A stretch of DNA of 5,817 nucleotides, taken from the NCBI GenBank assembly GCA_964515615.1, contig CAZEVI010000039.1, forward strand, positions 1 to 5,817. The letters are read 5' to 3'. Shown here piece after piece: positions 1-5,574 of the stretch. The stretch is from CAZEVI01 sp964515615 (lineage in GTDB: Bacteria; Patescibacteriota; UBA1384; XYA2-FULL-43-10; CAINNR01). The notes below the pieces were generated by a model. It did no database searches and was not told the origin of the DNA. It saw only the letters and a program-made list of their open reading frames with translations. The translations under genes and the position numbers were made by a program. Every line of letters begins with the position of its first letter. Positions within the stretch are counted from its first letter, which is position 1.

Positions 1-80
1 CATTTGTTATTCCGAATCTTCCACGGGTGATCCTGTGGGCTTAATCCGGAGTCCGAGACCCTGAAACAAGTTCAGAATGA
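1..80. repeat. Palindromic intergenic repeat element, TCATTCTGAACTTG type
   Basis: The termini are inverted: TTATTCCGAA (7-16) faces TTCAGAATGA (71-80), ten positions with one wobble and one mismatch. Inside is a hairpin, CCACGGG (21-27) with CCTGTGG (32-38) around a TGAT loop, and a shorter one, CTGAA (61-65) with TTCAG (71-75), that competes with the outer stem. Read on the minus strand the element begins TCATTCTGAACTTGTTTCAG, which I recognise from memory as the start of a dispersed intergenic repeat seen in many unrelated bacterial genomes. It lies directly behind the pnp stop codon, so it may serve as the 3' end structure of that transcript, although no U-tract follows. It may continue past the left edge. 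The copy number in this genome cannot be seen here. Confidence 0.6.
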
Positions 81-85
81 AAGAA

Positions 86-2227
86 TTATTTCTTCATAAA
101 CTCTTTAGTTGACAGCGCCACTCGGCCTTTTTCCCTGTCAACATCAACAACCTTGGCTTTGACAACATCGCCGACTTTAATGTAGTCTTCAATTTTTTCG
201 ACTCGTTCCGCTGCAATTTGCGAAATATGAATCATTCCATCTTGGCGCGGAGTAATTTCGACAATCACCCCAACTTGTTTGCCGGTCATTCGATCGCGTT
301 TAATTTCAATTACTTTGCCTTCAATAATTTCACCGACCTCAATTTCTCTGGTCATTGATTCAATCGAAGCAATCGCCTTTTTGCCCATTTCACTCTCGGT
401 TGAGCCGATCATTACCGTGCCGTCGTCTTCAATATCGATTGAGGTAATCTCTTTACCACCACACTCTTCAATAATTTTTCGAATATTTTTGCCACCAGGA
501 CCAATTAGCTCACCAATCTTTTCCGGATTAATGTGAATTGCTTTAATTACCGGAGCATAAGATGAAAGCTCAGACCGCGGTTCAGCAATAACTTCCTCGA
601 TTCGATCAAGAATTTCCATTCTGGCGACTTTGGCTTGTTTGAAAGTTTGCTTTACAATGGCATCAGAAAGTCCGGTAATTTTGGTATCCATTTGAATCGC
701 CGTAATCCCATCACGAGTTCCGGCAATTTTGAAATCCATATCACCGGCAAAATCTTCCAAACCTTGCAAATCAGTCAAAACTTTGAAACGAGAGTCGTCT
801 TTTTTGTCGGCCATCAGCCCCATAGCGATTCCGGCAACCGGCTTTTTAATCGGAATGCCAGCGTCCATTAGTGCCAAAGTCGAGCCACAAGTTGCTGCCA
901 TTGACGATGATCCATTGGAGGTTAGAATTTCGGTAACCAATCTAATAGTATACGGAAATTCATCGCTTGACGGAATCATTGGTCGCAGAGCTTTCTCCGC
1001 TAAGTAGCCGTGACCAATCTCTCGACGCGAAGCCCCGCGAATTGGCGAAACTTCGCCGGTGGAAAAAGGCGGGAAATTATAATGATGCATAAACCGCTTG
1101 GTAGTCTCGACTTCCATGGTGTCAATGAATTGCTCCATGCCCGGAGAAGCCAAGGTGGCAACTGTTAGTGCTTGAGTTTGACCGCGAGTAAAAAGACCGG
1201 AACCGTGAGTTCGAGGCAATATCCCAACCTCAATGTCAATTGACCGAATTTCTTCAATTCCTCTTCCGTCGGGGCGAAGATCGTCTTCCAAAATTGCGTC
1301 ACGAATCTCTTTTTCAACCAATCTGGAAAATGCGCCTTTTAGCTCTGTTCGTTTATATGTGCCTTCAAGAGTTTTTAAAACCTCTTCTTCAAACTCTTTT
1401 AGCCGCTCTTCTTTTTTCATTTTGTCAAGTTCACGAACCGCTTCTTTCAAACGATCACCAACAATTTTTGAAACTTCGCCGTGAATCTCCTGATCATCAA
1501 TTAACTCAACACTCTCTTCAACTTCTTGGCGATGATCTTCAGCAATTTTTTCTTGAACATCCAAAATAGTCTGAATTGATTTTTTAGCCAAATTAATGCC
1601 GTCGATAACTTGCTCCTCACTGACTTCGCTAGCTTCAGCTTCAACCATCATTACTTTGTCACGAGTCGCGGCAATTGTTAAATCCAGATCCGATTTTGCG
1701 AGCTCGGGCATTGTCGGATTAGCAATCAACTTGCCATCGATTAGACCGATTTTAATTCCGGCAATCGGACCCTTAAACGGTGCTTTGGTTTGCATCAGAG
1801 CTGATGAAGCGGCAATCATTCCGATAATGTCAGGGTCATTTTCGCCGTCATAAGACAAAACTGTAATAATAACTTGAACATCGTTGCGAAAACCTTTCGG
1901 GAAAAGCGGTCGGATTGGCCGGTCAATCATCCGACAAGCTAAAATAGCCGCGTCCGACGGGCGACCTTCACGTTTAATAAAGCGTGAACCGGAAATTTTT
2001 CCGGCGGCATAAAACCGCTCTTCGTAATCAACCAGAAGTGGAAAAAAATCAATTCCCTCTCTCGGTTCTTCGGCAACAACCGCCGTTGCCAAAACAACAG
2101 TTTCACCCATTGTCGCTTTAATCGAACCCGGTGCCAACAGGGCCAATTTGCCGCTTTCCAACTTTAATTTTCTACCGCAAAAATCGACCTCGTAGATCTT
2201 GTCTTTCAACCCTAACTTCTTAACCAT
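86..2227 (-). CDS. pnp: Polyribonucleotide nucleotidyltransferase (PNPase)
   Basis: Phosphorolytic 3'-to-5' exoribonuclease of the cytoplasm; the family works as a trimer and releases nucleoside diphosphates. The 713-residue product has the full family layout: RNase PH domain 1 (about 13-145), an all-helical linker (about 240-310), catalytic RNase PH domain 2 (about 325-550), KH domain (about 560-620) with the GPGGKNIRKI loop at 576-585, and S1 domain (about 632-708). Visible active-site elements are the RNA-binding loop SRFIKREGRPSD (81-92), TSNGSSSMAATCGS (436-449) and FAGDMDFK (493-500). D492 and D498 match the two catalytic aspartates of E. coli PNPase (D486, D492). The S1 domain carries a few extra residues (KRDRMTGKQ, 643-651) where most PNPases have a tight turn. 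The start is supported by GAAGG five bases upstream. It follows rpsO, a widely conserved order, after a 223-bp gap with its own promoter and a folded leader. The stop is TAA. Length and motifs leave little doubt. Confidence 0.98.
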   Translation of the reverse strand: MVKKLGLKDKIYEVDFCGRKLKLESGKLALLAPGSIKATMGETVVLATAVVAEEPREGIDFFPLLVDYEERFYAAGKISGSRFIKREGRPSDAAILACRMIDRPIRPLFPKGFRNDVQVIITVLSYDGENDPDIIGMIAASSALMQTKAPFKGPIAGIKIGLIDGKLIANPTMPELAKSDLDLTIAATRDKVMMVEAEASEVSEEQVIDGINLAKKSIQTILDVQEKIAEDHRQEVEESVELIDDQEIHGEVSKIVGDRLKEAVRELDKMKKEERLKEFEEEVLKTLEGTYKRTELKGAFSRLVEKEIRDAILEDDLRPDGRGIEEIRSIDIEVGILPRTHGSGLFTRGQTQALTVATLASPGMEQFIDTMEVETTKRFMHHYNFPPFSTGEVSPIRGASRREIGHGYLAEKALRPMIPSSDEFPYTIRLVTEILTSNGSSSMAATCGSTLALMDAGIPIKKPVAGIAMGLMADKKDDSRFKVLTDLQGLEDFAGDMDFKIAGTRDGITAIQMDTKITGLSDAIVKQTFKQAKVARMEILDRIEEVIAEPRSELSSYAPVIKAIHINPEKIGELIGPGGKNIRKIIEECGGKEITSIDIEDDGTVMIGSTESEMGKKAIASIESMTREIEVGEIIEGKVIEIKRDRMTGKQVGVIVEITPRQDGMIHISQIAAERVEKIEDYIKVGDVVKAKVVDVDREKGRVALSTKEFMKK

Positions 2228-2230
2228 AAA

Positions 2231-2242
2231 TCCCTTCTGGGA
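2231..2242 (-). promoter_or_regulatory. pnp ribosome-binding site inside a small hairpin
   Basis: On the minus strand the sequence before the pnp ATG reads TCCCAGAAGGGATTT. GAAGG (2233-2237) is a usable Shine-Dalgarno core five bases from the ATG, and it supports this start. TCCC and GGGA can pair around AGAA, a four-base-pair hairpin covering most of the site. Its outer two positions (2241-2242) also belong to the larger leader stem at 2241-2325, so the two structures compete. That this affects translation is inference. Confidence 0.5.
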
Positions 2243-2325
2243 GAAAGTCGAGAGATGAGTTCAAAAGAAACAAGGGCATCGTTCAAATGTTAAACGATAT
2301 CCTCACCTCTTATCCCGACAATCTC
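2241..2325 (-). promoter_or_regulatory. Folded 5' leader of pnp, candidate autoregulatory structure
   Basis: In the pnp leader RNA, AGAGGUGAG (2310-2302) pairs with CUCAUCUCU (2259-2251) over nine positions including one G-U. After a five-base bulge (2315-2311) GUCG (2319-2316) pairs with CGAC (2250-2247). After a 2x2 internal loop GAGA (2325-2322) pairs with UCUC (2244-2241). The apical part holds a hairpin with stem ATCGTT/AACGAT (2278-2298, nine-base loop). The stem ends just before the ribosome-binding site. In enterobacteria, PNPase represses its own mRNA through a leader stem cut by RNase III. A stem in the same place here suggests similar control, but the sequence is not related to that leader as far as I can tell. 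Confidence 0.55.
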
Positions 2326-2356
2326 TCTGTTATTTTAATTAATTTTGAAATCAACA

Positions 2357-2384
2357 ATGATAGCATAAACTCTCACTGACCCAA
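2357..2384 (-). promoter_or_regulatory. Probable pnp promoter (extended -10)
   Basis: The minus strand has TGCTATCAT (2365-2357), an extended -10 with TATCAT matching five of six consensus bases. The -35 candidate TTGGGT (2384-2379) is weak, with a 16-base spacer. Transcription would start near 2350 and give a leader of about 120 nt that includes the whole stem at 2241-2325. I see no intrinsic terminator between rpsO and this site, so read-through from rpsO is also likely. Confidence 0.5.
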
Positions 2385-2450
2385 CAAAACAGATTTTTAC
2401 AGGTTTATTTGCGCCGATTTGTGGCATAAACTTGTAACAATCCGTTGATA

Positions 2451-2759
2451 CTATTTTCTTAGCTTCAAATCAACAATTAAACCACTGTATTCTTCTTCGT
2501 TATTCTTTTTGTAATAATTCAGCAAACGGCGACGCTTGCCAACCATCTTTAAAAGTCCAACACGCGAATCAAAATCGTGTTTGTGTTCTTTTAGATGTTT
2601 GGTCAGTTTGGCGATCTTTTTGGTCAAAACAATAATTTGAACTTCGGTCGAGCCGGTATCATTTTCGTTTTCCCGATATTTCGATAAAAGGTCGGTCTCT
2701 TTGACCGCTTCCTTCTTCACTGTTTTCTTGGCTGGTTTTTTGGTTATTTTTTCTACCAT
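2451..2759 (-). CDS. rpsO: 30S ribosomal protein S15
   Basis: Primary binding protein of the small subunit; S15 binds the central domain of 16S rRNA early in assembly and contacts 23S rRNA in an intersubunit bridge. The 102-residue product matches the family from about residue 21 on. It shows the NDTGSTEVQI segment (33-42) and HKHDFDSRVGLLKMVGKRRR (59-78), with the conserved His, Asp and Ser residues of the rRNA-binding face. The usual length is about 89 residues. The extra part is a basic N-terminal stretch rich in Lys, Val, Thr and Ala (about residues 2-20), probably disordered. No Shine-Dalgarno site lies before the ATG; the upstream 30 bases are almost only A and T. No later in-frame ATG precedes the conserved core, so the extension is likely real. 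It is followed by pnp, as in many bacteria. The stop is TAG. Confidence 0.97.
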   Translation of the reverse strand: MVEKITKKPAKKTVKKEAVKETDLLSKYRENENDTGSTEVQIIVLTKKIAKLTKHLKEHKHDFDSRVGLLKMVGKRRRLLNYYKKNNEEEYSGLIVDLKLRK

Positions 2760-2798
2760 AATTTTATAATTTTATTATAAACTTATTCTGATCTATTC

Positions 2799-2825
2799 GC
2801 ACAAATATTCACTATTTTTTTGTGC
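2799..2825 (-). promoter_or_regulatory. Hairpin in the rpsO leader, candidate S15 control element
   Basis: On the minus strand GCACAAA (2825-2819) and TTTGTGC (2805-2799) form a perfect seven-base-pair stem with a 13-base AT-rich loop. It lies about 40 bases before the rpsO start, inside a leader of about 117 nt predicted from the promoter at 2883-2911. S15 represses its own mRNA through leader RNAs in several phyla, and those RNAs differ in structure between lineages. The position fits such an element; I cannot identify a known S15-binding motif in it. Confidence 0.4.
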
Positions 2826-2882
2826 TTGTTTGTGATAATTGATCCGTGACAGTTTTTACTTCTATTTAATGTGTTTGAACTG

Positions 2883-2911
2883 ATTGTATCAAACCACTTC
2901 AAAAAAATCAA
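2883..2911 (-). promoter_or_regulatory. Promoter of rpsO
   Basis: The minus strand carries TTGATT (2911-2906), a 17-base spacer, then TACAAT (2888-2883). A TG lies one base before the -10 (TGATACAAT), making it an extended -10. The start point would be near 2876. The site lies in the 260-bp gap between the nrnA-like gene and rpsO. The rest of that gap (2912-3019) holds no gene and no clear intrinsic terminator, only an AT hairpin at 2991-3007 without a U-tract on the minus strand. Confidence 0.6.
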
Positions 2912-3019
2912 GAGTTTGTTGATGTGGACAAGAAGATAAATTATTGCTACATTCGGCAAAGATCCGGCGCAGACACAATTGCCCGCTTTTTTTATTTCTA
3001 AAATAAACCAAATTATCCG

Positions 3020-4171
3020 CTAGTGATCGCCGTCCACTGATTTTTGATAATCGCGAATTCGACCAATTACTTGATCAACATTCATCGCCGGATCATTTTT
3101 ATCAATTATAAAACCGGCCGCCATTGCGTGCCCACCGCCGCCAAAAATCTTGGCGATTGACGAAACATCAATTCCTTTTTTAACGCTTCGCAAAGAACCG
3201 TGAACACCATCGTCTTTTTCCGTTAGGAGCATAACGAAATCAACACCGGTCGCCGTTTTCAAAAGATCGTCAATAACTCCTTCGATATCGGTCGGCGACG
3301 ATTGAGTAACAACAAAGTCAGATTTTTCAATTTTTGACCAAACAAAACGATAATTCATTTCGTCGCGAATATTGGAAAGAACTTTTCCCCAAAGTCGCAA
3401 CGTCGCCAGCGTTCTAGTTTTATAAATTCGTTTAATAATCTCTCGTTGATCGGCGTTAGCGGCGATTAGCTGAGCGGCAACTGTCAATGATTTTGGAGTC
3501 GTGTTTTGATTTTGGAAGGAATTTGTGTCTGTGATAATACCAGTCAACAGCGCGGTGGCAATCTCCGGAGTCAAAAGCGAAGTATCTTTCGACAAAGATT
3601 CGAAAATCGAAACCAGAATTTCACAAGTTGAAGTTGCCGTTAAATCAACTAAGTTAATCTTTCCGAAATGATCGTTACCGGCGTGATGGTCAATGTTAAT
3701 TATCGGCGTTTCATAAAAAAGATCGGAATTTTGTTCGTAAGGGGCACCAATTCGATCCAAATCTTGGCAGTCGATAACCAAAATTAGATCAAATTTGAAC
3801 TTGCCGGCTGGAAAAGAAACCATTTGCGGCGAAAATTCGCCTTTTTTTGGCGTAACCACAAAATTAATATGGTTATCTTCAACTTTATAAAGGAATTTTT
3901 CCGCTGATACTTTGCTGACATCGAGCGAGATTATAAAATCGCGCCGGCCAGAGAGTTCTGGCTGGATTTTTTCGATCGGCAAATAGGCAAAAACTAGTGA
4001 AATTTTGTCAGCACAAACGCTAAAAGTTTTTTTGTCGAGTTTGGAGAGCGCTTCAGAAAAAGCGACCATTGAACCGATAGCATCGCCATCCGGGTCTCTG
4101 TGGGTCAAAAGCAAAATATTTTCCGCCCCTCTAATTGCTTCGACAATTTGTTGTTTTGGTGAAAGTTCCAT
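3020..4171 (-). CDS. nrnA: NrnA-like DHH/DHHA1 phosphoesterase (nanoRNase / pAp phosphatase family)
   Basis: Predicted cytoplasmic, metal-dependent phosphodiesterase that cleaves very short RNAs (nanoRNA) and, in several members, 3'-phosphoadenosine 5'-phosphate. Numbering from the chosen ATG (383 residues), the DHH domain shows motif I THRDPDGDAIGS (23-34), motif II VIDCQDLDRIG (132-142), motif III IDHH (160-163) and motif IV ITDTNSF (213-219). The DHHA1 domain ends in the substrate-binding GGGGHAMAAGF (344-354), preceded by GSLRS (325-329). All metal ligands look intact. NrnA proteins are usually 310-340 residues; here motifs I and II are about 50 residues further apart than in B. subtilis NrnA. 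The frame stays open to 4291, but TTGACA-N17-TATGAT at 4211-4239 lies inside it, so a longer start is unlikely. The ATG at 4171 has GGAAG five bases upstream, and the conserved domain begins soon after it; 4183 is the alternative. The gene precedes rpsO and pnp. The exact substrate is not proven. Confidence 0.88.
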   Translation of the reverse strand: MELSPKQQIVEAIRGAENILLLTHRDPDGDAIGSMVAFSEALSKLDKKTFSVCADKISLVFAYLPIEKIQPELSGRRDFIISLDVSKVSAEKFLYKVEDNHINFVVTPKKGEFSPQMVSFPAGKFKFDLILVIDCQDLDRIGAPYEQNSDLFYETPIINIDHHAGNDHFGKINLVDLTATSTCEILVSIFESLSKDTSLLTPEIATALLTGIITDTNSFQNQNTTPKSLTVAAQLIAANADQREIIKRIYKTRTLATLRLWGKVLSNIRDEMNYRFVWSKIEKSDFVVTQSSPTDIEGVIDDLLKTATGVDFVMLLTEKDDGVHGSLRSVKKGIDVSSIAKIFGGGGHAMAAGFIIDKNDPAMNVDQVIGRIRDYQKSVDGDH

Positions 4172-4210
4172 ACTAGCTTCCATTAATATCCACTTCTTCA
4201 TTAACATTGG

Positions 4211-4239
4211 ATCATATCGTATTGAAAAAAGTTTGTCAA
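4211..4239 (-). promoter_or_regulatory. Promoter of the nrnA-like gene
   Basis: The minus strand has a perfect -35 TTGACA (4239-4234), a 17-base spacer and TATGAT (4216-4211), five of six consensus bases. The start point would be near 4204, leaving a leader of about 33 nt before the ATG at 4171. This is the best promoter in the window. It lies within the 5' part of the longest open frame and therefore argues for the shorter protein. Confidence 0.75.
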
Positions 4240-4306
4240 TCTTGACTCGGAACAATGAAAATGATGAGATAATAAAATATCGGTGTTGCATAGTTACTTT
4301 TCATTC

Positions 4307-4399
4307 GTCATTGCGAGGAGTTTGCCGATTGGCAAACGACGAAGCAATCTCTATTAAAGAGATTACCACGCCCCGCTTCAAATAATCATTCTCAATGAC
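4307..4399. repeat. Palindromic intergenic repeat element, GTCATTGCGAGGAG type
   Basis: The element is bounded by GTCATTG (4307-4313) and its exact complement CAATGAC (4393-4399). Inside are a perfect hairpin GTTTGCC/GGCAAAC with a GATT loop (4320-4337) and a perfect hairpin AATCTCT/AGAGATT with a five-base loop (4346-4364). GAAGC (4341-4345) with GCTTC (4375-4379) encloses the second hairpin, so the whole can fold into a branched structure. The motifs GTCATTGCGAGGAG and GACGAAGCAATCTC are ones I recognise from memory as a dispersed repeat of many bacteria. It sits between two divergent genes, upstream of both promoters, and is different in sequence from the element at 1-80. The rest of the gap (4400-4485) shows nothing I can name. 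Confidence 0.65.
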
Positions 4400-4485
4400 A
4401 ATTTTAGCAATAGTGGTAAAAATCGATATGCAAGCAGATTGTGGCACTAAATTATTAAAATTAGACAAAATAAATATTATTCCTC

Positions 4486-4514
4486 TTCACAAACCAAAAA
4501 ACTTCTGCTATAAT
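4486..4514 (+). promoter_or_regulatory. Main promoter of rpsT
   Basis: TTCACA (4486-4491), a 17-base spacer and a perfect TATAAT (4509-4514), with TG one base before it (TGCTATAAT), form a strong extended -10 promoter. The start point would be near 4521, giving an rpsT leader of about 82 nt. That leader contains a weak AT-rich stem AACAATAA/TTATTGTT (4523-4554). Confidence 0.7.
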
Positions 4515-4567
4515 CGAGAAGTAACAATAATTTGTTTATCTGGTATTTATTGTTTAATGCCTAATGT

Positions 4568-4594
4568 TTGATATCGTTATTATTTATTTATAAT
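4568..4594 (+). promoter_or_regulatory. Possible second, start-proximal rpsT promoter
   Basis: A perfect TATAAT (4589-4594) lies eight bases before the rpsT ATG, with TTGATA (4568-4573) upstream at a short 15-base spacing. If used, transcription would start at or next to the ATG and give a nearly leaderless mRNA. No Shine-Dalgarno site is seen before this ATG. AT-rich DNA can produce such a hexamer by chance, so this is weak. Confidence 0.3.
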
Positions 4595-4602
4595 TTACCA
4601 CT

Positions 4603-4938
4603 ATGCCTCTAACATCTTCAGCTAAAAAAGCCTTGAAACAAGATCGTGCCCATCGAGAGATTAACGATTTAACCCGGCACAAAGTCAAATCCGCCGTTAA
4701 AGCGGCTCGTTTGGCAATCGCTGCCGGCGAAAAAGACGCCAAAACCAAACTTGATGCCGCCTACAGAGAGCTCGATATCGCCAGCAAAAAAAACATTATC
4801 CATAAAAATCGAGCGGCTCGGCTAAAATCTCGATTGGCGAAAAAAGTTGCTAAAATTTCGACCGCCGAAGATACTGCAATTGCCAAAAAACCGGCTATCA
4901 AAAAAACCTCGGCAAAAACTGCCACCAAGAAAAAATAA
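4603..4938 (+). CDS. rpsT: 30S ribosomal protein S20
   Basis: Small-subunit protein that binds the 5' domain and helix 44 region of 16S rRNA early in assembly. The 111-residue product begins with the family signature (SSAKKALKQDRAHREIN, 5-21), continues as a long basic helix, and carries the conserved IIHKNRAARLKSRL (65-78). The typical length is about 85-90 residues. The extra C-terminal part (about 90-111) is a Lys/Ala/Thr tail with KKPAIKKTSAKTATKKK at its end, likely disordered and RNA-binding. The ATG at 4603 is the only one that gives the complete N-terminus; no Shine-Dalgarno site is seen. It is a single-gene unit: a strong promoter at 4486-4514 and a terminator ten bases after the TAA. 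It is transcribed divergently from the nrnA-like gene and convergently with lepB. Confidence 0.96.
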   Translation: MPLTSSAKKALKQDRAHREINDLTRHKVKSAVKAARLAIAAGEKDAKTKLDAAYRELDIASKKNIIHKNRAARLKSRLAKKVAKISTAEDTAIAKKPAIKKTSAKTATKKK

Positions 4939-4948
4939 CTTTCCGCAA

Positions 4949-4978
4949 AAAAAATCAGCCTAATTTTGCTGATTTTTT
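4949..4978. terminator. Bidirectional intrinsic terminator between rpsT and lepB
   Basis: AAAAAATCAGC (4949-4959) and GCTGATTTTTT (4968-4978) form a perfect 11-base-pair stem with an eight-base loop. A run of T follows on the plus strand and a run of A (from 4947) precedes, so a U-tract exists in both directions. It lies between the convergent rpsT and lepB stop codons and can end both transcripts. The stem has only three G-C pairs, but the position and symmetry are convincing. Confidence 0.85.
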
Positions 4979-4991
4979 ATTTTATAATTGG

Positions 4992-5558
4992 TTACTGGAA
5001 ATTATAACTCGGAGTAATAATGCTGGCGAAGTGTGGAAAAAACACCCATACAACTTTGCCAACCAAAAATCGCTTTTCGACCGGACCGAAATAGCGTGAA
5101 TCGTTGGAGTTCAGTCGATTGTCCCCCATAGTGAAATACTCGACATTTGAAAGATTCCAAACACCATCTTTGGGAGTAAAAATATCTTTTGGCAGATAAT
5201 TCTCAGTCAGAATTTTATTATTGATAAAAACGCTGCCATTTTTTACCTCAACCGTCTCTCCGGGCAAACCGATAACTCGCTTAACATAGCGGTTATGTTG
5301 CGGATCGCCGGGATAATTTAGAACCACCACATCACCTCGTTGTGGCTGGGAAAAATCGTAAGAAATTTTATCCAAAAGACAAAATTCGCCGGTCGCTAAA
5401 GTTGGATCCATCGATTCACCATCAACGAGAAAAATCGAGATAATAAAAAAATGAACCAAAGTCAAAATAATAATCGCCAGCAAAAGCCAGCGGGCAAAAT
5501 CAAAAATAAAACTGCCGCCATAGACAATTTTTCCGATAATATTATCGCGATTTATCAT
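4992..5558 (-). CDS. lepB: Signal peptidase I
   Basis: Membrane-bound serine protease that removes signal peptides from exported proteins on the outer face of the cytoplasmic membrane. The 188-residue product has a short cytoplasmic N-terminus, one transmembrane helix (about 23-45), then the conserved boxes: GESMDPTL (47-54) with the nucleophile Ser49, QRGDVVV (73-79), YVKRVIGLPGE (91-101) with the general base Lys93, and GDNRLNSNDSRYFGPV (145-160). The catalytic Ser-Lys dyad is intact. The compact length and single membrane helix resemble the signal peptidases of Gram-positive bacteria rather than the 324-residue E. coli enzyme. The start lies 16 bases after the stop of the upstream gene, so co-transcription is likely. 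No Shine-Dalgarno site is seen; the gap is AT-rich and contains a TATAAC eight bases from start to ATG, a possible weak -10. Transcription ends at the shared terminator 4949-4978. Confidence 0.96.
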   Translation of the reverse strand: MINRDNIIGKIVYGGSFIFDFARWLLLAIIILTLVHFFIISIFLVDGESMDPTLATGEFCLLDKISYDFSQPQRGDVVVLNYPGDPQHNRYVKRVIGLPGETVEVKNGSVFINNKILTENYLPKDIFTPKDGVWNLSNVEYFTMGDNRLNSNDSRYFGPVEKRFLVGKVVWVFFPHFASIITPSYNFQ

Positions 5559-5574
5559 AAGTTATAATTAAAAT

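Noticed and set aside
279..1853. Several plus-strand open frames of 78-109 codons opposite pnp
   Set aside because: They lie antisense to an intact, highly conserved pnp. Their Ser/Ile/Pro-rich composition is what the complement of a real gene gives, and none has a recognisable domain.
2923..2931. DnaA-box-like TTGTCCACA on the minus strand
   Set aside because: One mismatch to the consensus and a single copy; no cluster of boxes, no AT-rich unwinding element and no dnaA or dnaN nearby.
2991..3007. Hairpin TTTATTTCTAAAATAAA after the nrnA-like gene
   Set aside because: Only A-T pairs and no U-tract on the minus strand, so it does not qualify as an intrinsic terminator.
4005..4385. Plus-strand open frame of 126 codons opposite the nrnA start
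   Set aside because: It is antisense to the conserved DHH motif I region and runs into the repeat element at 4307-4399; no start signal or family resemblance.
4307..4399. CRISPR repeat or tRNA, because of the branched fold
   Set aside because: There is only one copy with no spacers, and no tRNA anticodon arm, T-loop sequence or CCA end fits.
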